DNA of 64,000 bases. Source: JADKAV01 sp963704075. Its GTDB lineage: Bacteria; Actinomycetota; Actinomycetes; S36-B12; UBA10799. Location: contig CAVPGV010000009.1 in assembly GCA_963704075.1 (NCBI GenBank), forward strand, positions 248,001 to 312,000, given 5' to 3'. This document shows, one piece after another, positions 9,584-18,005 of the stretch. The first letter of the stretch is position 1; every line of letters starts with the position of its first letter. Under the pieces are notes generated by a model, which had not been told where the DNA came from, ran no database searches, and saw only the letters and a list, made by a program, of their open reading frames with translations. A program made the translations under genes and the position numbers.

Positions 9584-10273
9584 CTACGCTGCTGGCGACT
9601 CAGTCATCGCCGGCTCGGTCACCGAGAACGAGCTGACCATCTGGTCGAACGTCGGCGCCAACTCCTCCCAGCGATCGGTCGCCGCCTGGGTCAGCAGCTG
9701 GTATTCGATCATCCCGTCGAACAGGAAGTACAGCTTCGAGGTGATGGGTGTGCCTTCGACGTCGAAGGTGGCGTCGGCCTCAAAACCGTTCAGCCCGCTC
9801 ACCGTGACCGGCGCGAGTTCGGAGATCTGCATGTTCTCCGAGGACTGCTCCAACTGCGGGATCACACTCTGCTCGAGCTCGGCCTGGACCGCGTCGAGGT
9901 TCTCCTCGGTGATCTCGGTGTTGAGCTCGTAGACATTCACCAGAAAGGCGTCGCGATACTGCCCGCCGACCTGCGTGCCTTCGGTGTCGAACACCGCCAC
10001 CGAGTCAGCGCTGCTGGCGCCGCTCTCAGCCTCGAAGGAGGTGTCGTCCTTCTGCTCGAACGGTGGCGCGTACTGGAAACTGAAGCCGTACGTGTCGCTG
10101 GTGTACGTCTGCACATCCGACGGTGTGGTCTGCTCGACGGTCGGGCTCTGCTCGACGGTCGGGCTCTGCGAGGAATCGCCACCCCCGACGTTCACTTCGG
10201 CCGAACACCCGGCCAAACCCACGGTCAGGGCGGCCGCTGCCAACACTGCTGAGAATCGTGCTGAGATACGCAT
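9584..10273 (-). CDS. Secreted lipoprotein, PsbP/LpqN-like domain
   Basis: A 229-residue predicted lipoprotein. The signal peptide ends in the lipobox GLAGC with the lipidated Cys at residue 23. A low-complexity linker follows, in which SPTVEQ is repeated twice because an 18-bp DNA unit (about 10134-10170) is tandemly duplicated. From about residue 55 to 215 there is a globular region beginning TYGFSFQYAPPFEQ that resembles the PsbP/LpqN-type fold of actinobacterial cell-envelope lipoproteins. That assignment is by pattern only and the function is unknown. The ATG at 10273 was preferred because it gives a clean signal peptide. Confidence 0.8.
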   Translation of the reverse strand: MRISARFSAVLAAAALTVGLAGCSAEVNVGGGDSSQSPTVEQSPTVEQTTPSDVQTYTSDTYGFSFQYAPPFEQKDDTSFEAESGASSADSVAVFDTEGTQVGGQYRDAFLVNVYELNTEITEENLDAVQAELEQSVIPQLEQSSENMQISELAPVTVSGLNGFEADATFDVEGTPITSKLYFLFDGMIEYQLLTQAATDRWEELAPTFDQMVSSFSVTEPAMTESPAA

Positions 10274-10308
10274 GGGGTATTCCAATCGATACGCCGACAG
10301 GTCGCCGC

Positions 10309-10998
10309 TCAGGCTACTCCCCTGTGCAGCGCGACGATACCCCCAGAAATGTTCCGCCAGGCGACGTCCTCCCATCCGGTATCCAGCAACAGTTCCGCCA
10401 GACCTTGTTGATCGGGCCACGCCGCAATCGATTCGGCGAGGTACTCGTAGGCCTCGGAGTTGGTGGCAACCCTGTTGGCGATCTGCGGCAGGGCCTTCAT
10501 CAGGTACTCCTGGTAGATCGTCCGGAACGGCGGCCAGACCGGCGTCGAGAACTCGCATACCACCAGGCGGCCACCGGGGCGGGTGACACGCCGCATCTCG
10601 CGCAGGCCCTGGGCGGGGTCGTGAATGTTGCGCAGGCCGAAGGAGATCGTGACGGCATCGAACGACGCATCGGCGAACGGCAGCGCCATCGCGTCACCGG
10701 CCACGAACGGCAGGTGCGGTAGGCGTTTGCGGCCGACCCGGAGCATTCCCAGTGAGAAGTCACACGCAACCACCTGCGCCCCGACGCGTACGAACGACTC
10801 ACTGCTGGTCCCGGTCCCCGCCGCGAGGTCCAGAACCCGCTGGCCGGGCTGAGGATCGACCGCTGCGGTGACCAGCCGCCGCCACTTGCGCGTCTGCCCC
10901 ACCGCGAGGACGTCGTTGGTCAGGTCGTAGCGGCCCGCCACCCGGTCGAACATCGAGGCCACTGCCGATGGCTGTTTGTCGAGGTCGGCTCTGCTCAC
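10309..10998 (-). CDS. menG: Demethylmenaquinone methyltransferase (MenG/UbiE)
   Basis: This 229-residue SAM-dependent methyltransferase carries out the final methylation of demethylmenaquinone. The SAM-binding motif I, LDLAAGTGT, is near residues 56-64. The UbiE signatures are AGRYDLTNDVLAVGQTRKWR near 21-40 and DAVTISFGLRNI near 114-125. The start is a GTG. It is the only menaquinone gene on this side of the isochorismate synthase gene, to which it is divergent (97 bp between start codons). Its product acts on the MenA product encoded at 17989-18876. Confidence 0.96.
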   Translation of the reverse strand: MSRADLDKQPSAVASMFDRVAGRYDLTNDVLAVGQTRKWRRLVTAAVDPQPGQRVLDLAAGTGTSSESFVRVGAQVVACDFSLGMLRVGRKRLPHLPFVAGDAMALPFADASFDAVTISFGLRNIHDPAQGLREMRRVTRPGGRLVVCEFSTPVWPPFRTIYQEYLMKALPQIANRVATNSEAYEYLAESIAAWPDQQGLAELLLDTGWEDVAWRNISGGIVALHRGVA

Positions 10999-11082
10999 CG
11001 GCTCAGTCTCTCACCAGCCTGCTGCTGCGGCACGGGGCCGGGCGCCGCCGACCTTGCCTTCGCGCGCGCGGCCACCCGGCCA

Positions 11083-11088
11083 TAATCT
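11083..11088 (+). promoter_or_regulatory. -10 element of a probable leaderless promoter for the isochorismate synthase gene
   Basis: TAATCT is followed by exactly six bases and then the GTG start at 11095. With a normal distance from -10 to transcription start, the first transcribed base would be the G of the start codon. No convincing -35 element is visible. Confidence 0.5.
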
Positions 11089-11094
11089 GGAAGG

Positions 11095-12294
11095 GTGACC
11101 CAGCCCGTTCAGGTGCGCACCCGGCTCGTGGATCCCAGCGATCTACTGTCGATGATCCCTGCGCACGCCCAGCCCCTGAGCTGGGTCCACGATGGGGACG
11201 GGCTCGTGGCCTGGAACGTCGCCGCGACCACGACGGTGCGCGGCCCTGAGCGCTTCGCGAGGGCGCAACGGTGGTGGGCACGGTTGTGCGAGTCCGCGGT
11301 CATCGACGACGAGGTCATGGCACCGGGCACCGGCCCGATCGCGTTCGCTTCGTTCTCCTTCGACGCCGACGACGAATCGGTGGTAACCGTGCCGGGAACC
11401 ATCGTCGGTCAGCGCGACGGCAAGGCCTGGATCACCACGATCACCCCCAACCGGCCGGCCCCGCTGCCGCCGGCCGGGGCGGGACCGCTGTGCGAACCGG
11501 AGCAGGACGGCAGTCACTACCGCCGGCTCGTGGCCGACGCGGTGGACGCGATCTCGGCGGGGGTCTTCGACAAGGTGGTCCTGGCCAGAGCGGTGCGGAT
11601 GAGCGGCAACATCGACGTCCACCGAACCCTGCACAAACTCTCAGAGCGGTATGCCGACTGCTGGACGTTCAGCGTCCACGGCTTGATCGGCGCCACCCCC
11701 GAACTGCTCGTGCGCCGCACGGGAGAGCAGGTCACCTCCCGGGTTCTGGCAGGGACGGTGGCTCGCAGTCAGGACGATCTCGAGAGCGGACAACTCGCCG
11801 AGGACATGGTGACGTCGCAGAAGGCCCGCGAGGAGCACGCGTACGCGGTCATGTCCGTGGCCCAGGCCCTCGGCACGCACTGCACCGATCTGATCGTCCC
11901 GGAGGAACCCAGCGTTCTGCGCCTGGCCAACGTGCAGCACCTGGCCACGGACATCCACGCGATGCTGGTGGACGAGACCTCTGTCGTCGCCATCGCGGCG
12001 GCACTGCATCCCACCGCTGCTGTCTGCGGCACCCCGACCGAGCGGGCCCTGCAGTACATCCTCAACCGCGAGCAGTTGCGCAGGCAGCGGTACGCCGGGC
12101 CGGTGGGCTGGTTCGACGCCAACGGCGACGGCGAGTTCGGGATCGCGCTGCGGTGCGGACAGTTGACCCCGGACAACCGGTCCATCGACCTGTACGCCGG
12201 CTGCGGGATCGTGGCTGGATCCGACCCCGACTCCGAATACGCCGAGTCCGAGTCCAAACTGGCTGCGATGCGGTGGGCGTTGTCCAGCGGGTAG
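11095..12294 (+). CDS. menF: Isochorismate synthase (MenF type)
   Basis: This 399-residue chorismate-utilising enzyme converts chorismate to isochorismate, the entry step of the classical menaquinone pathway. The conserved catalytic half spans about residues 140-395. Visible motifs are KVVLARAVR near 159-167, FSVHGLIGATPELLVRR near 191-207, RVLAGTVAR near 213-221, a helical segment QKAREEHAYAV, and the C-terminal YAGCGIVAGSDPDSEYAESESK block that binds magnesium and substrate (shown in part: AGCGIVAGSDPDSEY). MenD, which takes isochorismate, is encoded nearby at 13223-14989, supporting a menaquinone rather than siderophore role. Confidence 0.93.
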   Translation: MTQPVQVRTRLVDPSDLLSMIPAHAQPLSWVHDGDGLVAWNVAATTTVRGPERFARAQRWWARLCESAVIDDEVMAPGTGPIAFASFSFDADDESVVTVPGTIVGQRDGKAWITTITPNRPAPLPPAGAGPLCEPEQDGSHYRRLVADAVDAISAGVFDKVVLARAVRMSGNIDVHRTLHKLSERYADCWTFSVHGLIGATPELLVRRTGEQVTSRVLAGTVARSQDDLESGQLAEDMVTSQKAREEHAYAVMSVAQALGTHCTDLIVPEEPSVLRLANVQHLATDIHAMLVDETSVVAIAAALHPTAAVCGTPTERALQYILNREQLRRQRYAGPVGWFDANGDGEFGIALRCGQLTPDNRSIDLYAGCGIVAGSDPDSEYAESESKLAAMRWALSSG

Positions 12295-12414
12295 CCGTTC
12301 TGGTCGCGGGGGCGTCTGCAAAGCGGCGCCGCTGCAAACCGGGCCGGCAGATTCTTCCGATCAGGTCGGGTGCTCATCACATGGGGGCCGGAATGGGTGA
12401 GGTCCAGCCGATTT

Positions 12415-12519
12415 GGCCCAGATGTAATGGGCCGGGTTAGGACAAAGCGGATGAATCGGTCGGGGAAACCCGTTGAAACGGGCCGCGGTATGGGTCGGCC
12501 GCCCTCATTTAATGGGCGG
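12415..12519. repeat. Three successive stem-loops between convergent genes
   Basis: Three separate perfect dyads lie within 105 bases. They are GGCCCA/TGGGCC at 12415-12433, CCCGTT/AACGGG at 12469-12482, and CCGCCC/GGGCGG at 12499-12519. The region is between the stop codons of the isochorismate synthase gene (12294, plus) and the thioesterase-like gene (12564, minus). No U-run follows any stem. They probably serve as a bidirectional terminator block, though a structured RNA cannot be excluded. Confidence 0.6.
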
Positions 12520-12563
12520 TCGTGACCGTGAGCCCCTACGTCGCTAGACCACGTGATCCTGAC

Positions 12564-13226
12564 CTACGCCATGGAGAGCCAGGTGCCTCGGACCGCCGCG
12601 ACCCGCTGACCACCCGCGGTGAACAGGGCGGCGGCGCTGATCCGGCGGCGGCCCACGGACTCCAACTGTCCGGCGACGACGACGTACGGGTCAGCGGGAT
12701 CCAGCGGCGCGTCGGTGAGAAGGCCCCCCGTCAGGCGACCAGTCACCAGTGCGGTCACCTGCAACGGCCAGGCCCAGCCGGTGGCGCAGTCCAGAGCCGA
12801 CCAGACCCATTCCTTCGCGACCCGCCCCCGCGGCGTCCAGACGCAGGCGACCAGCCCGTCGGCCACCGGACCCGGACCGATGCCCAGACCGTCGTGGCGC
12901 AAGCGGCCGCAACTGAAGCACGTTTCGTACGGATTCTCCACCGCGCCCGGGTAGGAGCGACCGGCGATGCGGGCGCGCTCGATGTCGACGAACGGGATCG
13001 GATCGGGTGCGACGTCCACCGCCGACGCCTCGGCGATCAGCGTCTGGTCGTCCCAGAACTCCATGTGCCGACCATCGCCGACCTCCCGCATGTCCGTTTC
13101 CAGCGGTGCCGCGGCACGCAACCAGACATCGGCGCCCGGACCGTCCAGCCGCACGGCAAGTGAGCCGGCCACGTAGCCTCCCTGGCCGGAGTCCGGCGGG
13201 CCGTTGAGGTGCCTGGCGATCCTCAT
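12564..13226 (-). CDS. Hotdog-fold thioesterase-like protein
   Basis: A 220-residue protein whose organisation suggests two hotdog-type halves. The N-terminal half begins near residue 5 (HLNGPPDSGQGGYVAG, which resembles the HFNGPP..G.GG..G opening of related hypothetical proteins). The C-terminal half has residues about 125-220 with CVWTPRGRVAKEWVWSALDC. A short CFSCGR motif at about 102-107 links them and could bind a metal. Its ATG forms an ATGA overlap with the menD stop, so it is co-translated with menD. A role in cleaving an acyl-CoA such as 1,4-dihydroxy-2-naphthoyl-CoA is tempting from the context but is inference only. Confidence 0.7.
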   Translation of the reverse strand: MRIARHLNGPPDSGQGGYVAGSLAVRLDGPGADVWLRAAAPLETDMREVGDGRHMEFWDDQTLIAEASAVDVAPDPIPFVDIERARIAGRSYPGAVENPYETCFSCGRLRHDGLGIGPGPVADGLVACVWTPRGRVAKEWVWSALDCATGWAWPLQVTALVTGRLTGGLLTDAPLDPADPYVVVAGQLESVGRRRISAAALFTAGGQRVAAVRGTWLSMA

Positions 13227-14989
13227 GCGAGAGCTTCCCTGATCTGTGTGTGCAGTTCGGCCTCCGCCTGCCGGGAGACGGGTCCCACCACGACGGCGCT
13301 GATTCCGGGGGTCTCCCGCGCCTGGCGCAATGCCCCCTCGAAGTCCGGGCCTTCGTGCACCGTGACGCCGCTGGCATGCAGAAGCGTGCGGATATCGACG
13401 CCCACCGGCGTGCCGAAGACCCGCTCGTAGACGTCGGAGTACGCGGGGTCGGCTTGTTCCAGAGAACCGAAGATCCCGCCGCCCCCGTTGTCGACGACCA
13501 GCAGGCAGAGGTCCGGCCGTGGCTCCTCGGGACCGATGATCAGCCCGTTCTGATCGTGCAACAGGGCGAGGTCACCCAGCATGACGAAGGCCTTGCCGCC
13601 CCCCTCACTCTGATGGGCCAGGGCCGCGCCCACGGCGGTGGACACGATGCCGTCGATCCCGTTCACTCCGCGATTCGCCAGCACGCGGGGGGCATCGGGC
13701 CGGGCATCGGCCACCAGTTCGAGGTCCCGGATGGAGCGCGAGGATGCCACGAACAGAAGGTCGTCGGATTCTGCGACCTTCCACAGGGCCCGGGCGGCGT
13801 GCAGGCCGGTCGGCTGCGGTGCCGAATCCAGGATCTTCTCGATGGCACGCTTGGCCCCGGCGTCGGCCATGAGCCAGCTGTCGAGCCACTCGCTGGACTC
13901 CGGAACTTGCGTGTCGGCCGGAGGCCCCGGGACCGATCCCAGCACGCAGATGGCCGTGCGCGTGGGGTCCGGCCAGTCGGTCGTCCGCTGCGGCTCGGCG
14001 TGAATGTGGATGTCTGCAGCAGTAATCAGGGCCATGAGGCCGCGACTGAGCCCGACCTTGCCCACCGTGACGACTAGTTCCGGGCGGTGTGCCGCACAGA
14101 ACCGTTCGCTGCCTGTTAGCGCGCTCGCATGCGCCACAGCCACCAGCCCGGCTCGGGCCTGACCGCTGGGTTCGCTGTGCAGCGGCCAGCCGCACGACTC
14201 GGCGAGTTCGACTGCTGCGGCCGCGTCCTCGGGGTCGTCGATGTCACCGACGATCACCAGACCGCGCTCCGGCAGTTCACCGGCGGCGAGATCGTCGAGC
14301 ACTTCGTCGATGGGTTCCTGCACGCTGAGCATCAGCCGCCGGTCCACCGTCCACGTCCGGATGACCTGGACCTCGTCGCCCTCCTCATCCACGAAACCGA
14401 TGCCGTCGTGGCCCTCGAGCGGTTCGACCCACGTGTCGTCCTCGTCGGGGACGAGCGGTTCGCGCAGGCCGACGTTGACATGCACCGGTCCGCGCTGGAA
14501 CGGATGACTGGCGATCGCGCACGCCCGGGAGATGGTGCTGCGCCAGTACCGCACCTGGCCGCGAGCGCGGGTGGGCGCCTCCACATCGGCCGACCAGCGC
14601 ACGAGCCCGTCGAAGATCCGGACCTGGTCGATCGTCTGGTTGGCGCCCGTCTGGCGCAGTTCGGCCGGCCGGTCGGCGGTCAGGACGATCAGCGGCAGGG
14701 CACTGAACCAGGCCTCCTCGACCGCGGGCAGCAGGTTCGCCACGGCAGTGCCCGAAGTGGTGATCACCGGCACGGGAGCTCCCCCGCCCTTGGCCAGGCC
14801 CAGAGCCAGGAAGCCGGCACTGCGCTCGTCGATGCGCACGTGCAGGCGGAGTTCACCACGGTCGTGTGCACGGGCCGCCTCGATGGCCAGCGGGGCACTG
14901 CGCGAGCCGGGTGCGAGCACCACGTCGTTGATCCCGGAACGCACCAACTCGTCGAGGATCACCTGCGCGGCGGCGGTGGACGGATTCAC
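13223..14989 (-). CDS. menD: SEPHCHC synthase MenD
   Basis: This 588-residue thiamine-diphosphate enzyme condenses isochorismate with 2-oxoglutarate to give SEPHCHC. The N-terminal domain shows DVVLAPGSRSAPL near residues 19-31 and RIDERSAGFLALGLAKG near 47-63, followed by TTSGTAVANLLPAVEEAW. The C-terminal domain carries the diphosphate/Mg region DLALLHDQNGL and the DNGGGGIFG motif. I chose GTG at 14989 because it yields the family N-terminus Met-Asn-Pro-Ser-Thr; reading further upstream has no similarity. It is the first gene of a minus-strand pair with the thioesterase-like gene. It needs thiamine diphosphate, for which an importer is encoded at 40375-43867. Confidence 0.96.
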   Translation of the reverse strand: MNPSTAAAQVILDELVRSGINDVVLAPGSRSAPLAIEAARAHDRGELRLHVRIDERSAGFLALGLAKGGGAPVPVITTSGTAVANLLPAVEEAWFSALPLIVLTADRPAELRQTGANQTIDQVRIFDGLVRWSADVEAPTRARGQVRYWRSTISRACAIASHPFQRGPVHVNVGLREPLVPDEDDTWVEPLEGHDGIGFVDEEGDEVQVIRTWTVDRRLMLSVQEPIDEVLDDLAAGELPERGLVIVGDIDDPEDAAAAVELAESCGWPLHSEPSGQARAGLVAVAHASALTGSERFCAAHRPELVVTVGKVGLSRGLMALITAADIHIHAEPQRTTDWPDPTRTAICVLGSVPGPPADTQVPESSEWLDSWLMADAGAKRAIEKILDSAPQPTGLHAARALWKVAESDDLLFVASSRSIRDLELVADARPDAPRVLANRGVNGIDGIVSTAVGAALAHQSEGGGKAFVMLGDLALLHDQNGLIIGPEEPRPDLCLLVVDNGGGGIFGSLEQADPAYSDVYERVFGTPVGVDIRTLLHASGVTVHEGPDFEGALRQARETPGISAVVVGPVSRQAEAELHTQIREALA

Positions 14990-15131
14990 GCAGACCACTG
15001 TGCCACGCGAATGCCGCTCACCGGTCGCGGGCGAAGCCCGCTGGTCGCCGCGGGTGCATGTCGGTTCGAAAGATCCATCCGCAACCACCCACGCCCGACC
15101 GTCCGCATGGGGCGCCGAACCTCGGTCCCGG

Positions 15132-16050
15132 CTACGAACGTGCCAGCACGTCGGCGGCCGCTGCGATCCGGCGCTGCCAGTAGCCCAGATCCTCACCCGT
15201 CTCGACCAGGTCCGGGGTCGGGTAGCCCACCCACCCCACCTCGCCGGCAACCGGCAGTAGCGGCTCGGTGGTGTCGCGCACGTACAACGAACCGGTGCCC
15301 AGACCGCATGCGAGCGGCGGCTCCGGCAGACAGCATGCCGCGGCGACTCCGGCGGCCAGTCCGAGGGACGTGTCCAGGGCACTGGAGATCACCACGGGAA
15401 GGCCCACCCGTCTGGCCACCTGCAGGGTCCGCCGGACCCCGCCGAGCGGCGCGACCTTCAGCACCGCCACATCGGCAGCAAACGCGACGTCGTCGAAACG
15501 GCGGTCGATGCGGATCAGTTCGTCTGCAGCCAGCGGAACATCGATGCGTGCCCGCAGCGCCACCATGTCCTCGAAACTGCGAACCGGCTGCTCGGCGTAC
15601 TCGAGGTCGAACGACGACAGCTCCTCGAGCTCCTCGACCGCCTGCTCCAGCGACCATGCACCATTGACGTCCACTCTCAGCGCAGCATCCGGCATCGCGT
15701 CACGGACCGCGGCGACCCGGTCGCGCCCAAGCACGATCGCCGACCTTGATCTTGATCGTCGTGCACCCCGAAGCCAGGGCCATCCCAGCGGCGACCACGG
15801 GTTCCACGGCCGGGACGATCGCGTTGACCGCCACCCGGCGCCGAACCGGTTGTGGCCACAAACCGTCGGCCTGCTCGATCGCACTGGCGAGCCATCGCGC
15901 GTCGGCGTCGACGCCATAGTCGGAGAACGGCGCGAACTCCCCCCACCCGTGCGACCCCGAGATCAGACATCCCCTGCGCTCGGTCAGGCCCCGGAACTCG
16001 GTGGCCAGGTCCAGCCGGAACGGCAACAATCGGCGGTCGCCGAGGTTCAC
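15132..16050 (-). CDS. menC: o-Succinylbenzoate synthase MenC, one frameshift
   Basis: MenC is an enolase-superfamily enzyme that dehydrates SHCHC to o-succinylbenzoate. The N-terminal part (about 16050-15740) reads in one frame and ends with the catalytic-lysine region TTIKIKVG. The barrel and C-terminus (about 15740-15132) read in another, with VDVNGAW, YAEQPV, AADELIR, VLKVAPLGG and SSALDTSLGL, which supply the metal-binding acidic residues and second lysine. Together they give about 306 residues, close to mycobacterial MenC. One missing or extra base near 15725-15745 explains the break. GTG at 16050 forms a GTGA overlap with the menB stop. Confidence 0.92.
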
Positions 16051-16967
16051 GGGCGTTTCGGGAACTTGTCGAACTCCGGACGACGGCGTTCGGTGTAGGC
16101 GTTGCGGCCCTCTTGGGCCTCCTCGGTCATGTAGAACAGCAGCGTCGCGTCGCCGGCCAGTTGCTGGACGCCTGCCAGACCGTCGTCGGCGGCGTTGTGC
16201 GAAGCCTTCAGCATCCGCAGCGCCAGCGGGGACAACTCGAGCATCTCCCGGGCCCACGCGACGGTTTCCTTCTCGAGGTCGACCAGCGGGACGACGGCGT
16301 TGACCAGGCCCCAGTCGTACGCCTGCTCCGCACCGTACTGCCGGCACAGGAACCAGATCTCCCGGGAGCGCTTCTGACCGATCTGCCGGGCCAGCAGTCC
16401 GGACCCGTAGCCGCCGTCGAAGGATCCGACCTTGGGCCCGGTCTGCCCGAAGCGGGCATTGTCCGCCGCCACCGTCAGGTCGCAGACGATGTGCAGGACG
16501 TGCCCGCCGCCGATGGCGTACCCGGCGACCATCGCGATGACCGGCTTCGGCAGTCGCCGGATCTGAATCTGCAGATCCAGCACGTTCAACCGCCCGATGC
16601 CCTTGGCCGCGACCTCGTCGTCGCCGATGTAGCCGTCGTTGCCGCGGATCTGCTGGTCGCCTCCTGAGCAGAACGCCCAGTCCCCGGCACCGGTCAGGAT
16701 GATCACACCGACGGTGTCGTCGTCGCGGGCCATCGTGAAGGCACGTTCGAGTTCGAACAGGGTCTGCGGGCGGAACGCATTGCGCTTGTGGGGACGGTTG
16801 ATGGTGATCTTGGCGATTCCGTCGGCGGTCTCGTAGCGGATGTCGCCGAAGTCGCCCTGCGGCTTCCAGTCGGCCGCGGGTTCGATGCTGGAGTGCGAGG
16901 GATCGGTGTACGCCGGGCTGTCCTCGGCGACGACCGGCGGCAGGGGGTAGCGGGTGCGACTGTCCAT
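16047..16967 (-). CDS. menB: 1,4-Dihydroxy-2-naphthoyl-CoA synthase MenB
   Basis: This 306-residue crotonase-family enzyme closes the second ring of menaquinone from o-succinylbenzoyl-CoA. The crotonase core is clear, with TINRPHKRNAFRP near residues 54-66, GDWAFCSGGDQ near 93-103 and GYAIGGGHVLHIVCDLTVAA near 148-167. MenB-specific residues follow in GQTGPKVGSFDGGYGS near 173-188. Menaquinone-specific enzymes differ from ordinary enoyl-CoA hydratases in this last block. It leads the menB-menC pair and is divergent from menE; 66 bp separate the two start codons. Confidence 0.97.
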   Translation of the reverse strand: MDSRTRYPLPPVVAEDSPAYTDPSHSSIEPAADWKPQGDFGDIRYETADGIAKITINRPHKRNAFRPQTLFELERAFTMARDDDTVGVIILTGAGDWAFCSGGDQQIRGNDGYIGDDEVAAKGIGRLNVLDLQIQIRRLPKPVIAMVAGYAIGGGHVLHIVCDLTVAADNARFGQTGPKVGSFDGGYGSGLLARQIGQKRSREIWFLCRQYGAEQAYDWGLVNAVVPLVDLEKETVAWAREMLELSPLALRMLKASHNAADDGLAGVQQLAGDATLLFYMTEEAQEGRNAYTERRRPEFDKFPKRP

Positions 16968-16973
16968 GCGTCA

Positions 16974-16979
16974 AGGCTA
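16974..16979 (-). promoter_or_regulatory. -10 element of a probable leaderless promoter for menB
   Basis: On the minus strand TAGCCT is followed by six bases and the menB ATG at 16967, the same geometry as at six other genes in this window. No -35 hexamer is evident. The short divergent space to menE means that the two promoters must overlap. Confidence 0.45.
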
Positions 16980-17033
16980 GATGAAAGCGAGCAAACCGGC
17001 GCCCGGGACGGGGTACGGCGCACAATAGGTCGG

Positions 17034-18005
17034 GTGATCGAGTTGCCGGGGAACCTCCCGCCCGCACAGATGGCGCGCATGGTGTATCGCCTGCTCGACG
17101 AACGGACGCAGTTCGCAGCTCCCGGCGCCCCGACCAGCGATGACGCCGACATCGTGCTGCGCACGTCCGGCAGCATCGACACCGCCAAGTCGGTGGCCCA
17201 CAAGTACGCGGCGGTCGACTGGGCGGTGGCCACCTCTCGCAGTGTGTTGTCGGCGCATGACTGGCGGTGGTTGCTGCTGCTGTCGCCGGTCTCGGCTGGG
17301 GGCTTCATGACCCTTGCGCGGTCCGATCGCGAACCGCTGATCTGGCCCGGTCTCGGCGGGCGTTTCGACGCTCGCGCGGTGACCGACTGGTACTCCGGCG
17401 GCGCGGATGCGACGGCCCTGGTCAGCACGCAGGTGGCCAGGATGCTCGATCTCCCGCAAGGCGTCGAGATGTTGCAGCGGATGAAGGTGGTGCTGGTGGG
17501 TGGCGGACCGTTCCCGCCCGCACTGCGGGACAGGTGCCGCGACGTCGGAGTCCGGGCCGTCGCGACGTACGGCTCGACGGAGACCTTGGGCGGCTGCGTG
17601 TACGACGGAGTGCCCTGGCCCGGCATCGAGGTGGAGATCCGCGAGGACCAGATCCATCTGGATGGGCCCAACCTGTCGGCGTCGTACGTGCCGGGACCGT
17701 TGATTCCCCGGCCATGGCCCACCGGGGATCTGGGTCGGTGGACCGACGGCCGGCTCGAGGTCGTGGGCCGGGTCGACGACCTCGTTCCGGTCAAGGGCGT
17801 GAACCGGCATCTGCGGGAGTTCGAACGGGAGGCCCTGCGCCGCCCCGGGGTCCTCGAAGCGGTGGCCGTGGCGGTTCCCGACGAGGTCGACGGATACCGT
17901 GTGGTGGTCTTCGTCGAGGATGCCGAACAGCGGCTGCCCCGACTGGAAACCGGCAAGCCGGACCGCCGAGAGCTACTCAGGAGGGCACGTGGCCAGCGTC
18001 GCTGA
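17034..18005 (+). CDS. menE: o-Succinylbenzoate-CoA ligase-like protein (MenE), short form
   Basis: A 323-residue acyl-adenylate-forming enzyme assigned to MenE, which activates o-succinylbenzoate with ATP and CoA. Supporting blocks are VVLVGGGPFPPALRD near residues 152-166, ATYGSTETLGG near 178-188 (ATP site), PWPTGDLGRW near 224-233, and GRVDDLVPVKG near 245-255. Two oddities exist. It is about 40 residues shorter than mycobacterial MenE, and the phosphate-binding loop, normally TSG(S/T)TGxPK, reads TSGSIDTAKS near residues 44-53. The gene overlaps menA by 17 bp. The menB-adjacent position supports a menaquinone role, but activity is not certain. Confidence 0.85.
   Translation: MIELPGNLPPAQMARMVYRLLDERTQFAAPGAPTSDDADIVLRTSGSIDTAKSVAHKYAAVDWAVATSRSVLSAHDWRWLLLLSPVSAGGFMTLARSDREPLIWPGLGGRFDARAVTDWYSGGADATALVSTQVARMLDLPQGVEMLQRMKVVLVGGGPFPPALRDRCRDVGVRAVATYGSTETLGGCVYDGVPWPGIEVEIREDQIHLDGPNLSASYVPGPLIPRPWPTGDLGRWTDGRLEVVGRVDDLVPVKGVNRHLREFEREALRRPGVLEAVAVAVPDEVDGYRVVVFVEDAEQRLPRLETGKPDRRELLRRARGQRR

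Noticed and set aside
10130..10170. The tandem 18-bp duplication in the lipoprotein gene as a regulatory repeat.
   Set aside because: It is in frame inside the coding sequence and simply duplicates six residues of a low-complexity linker.
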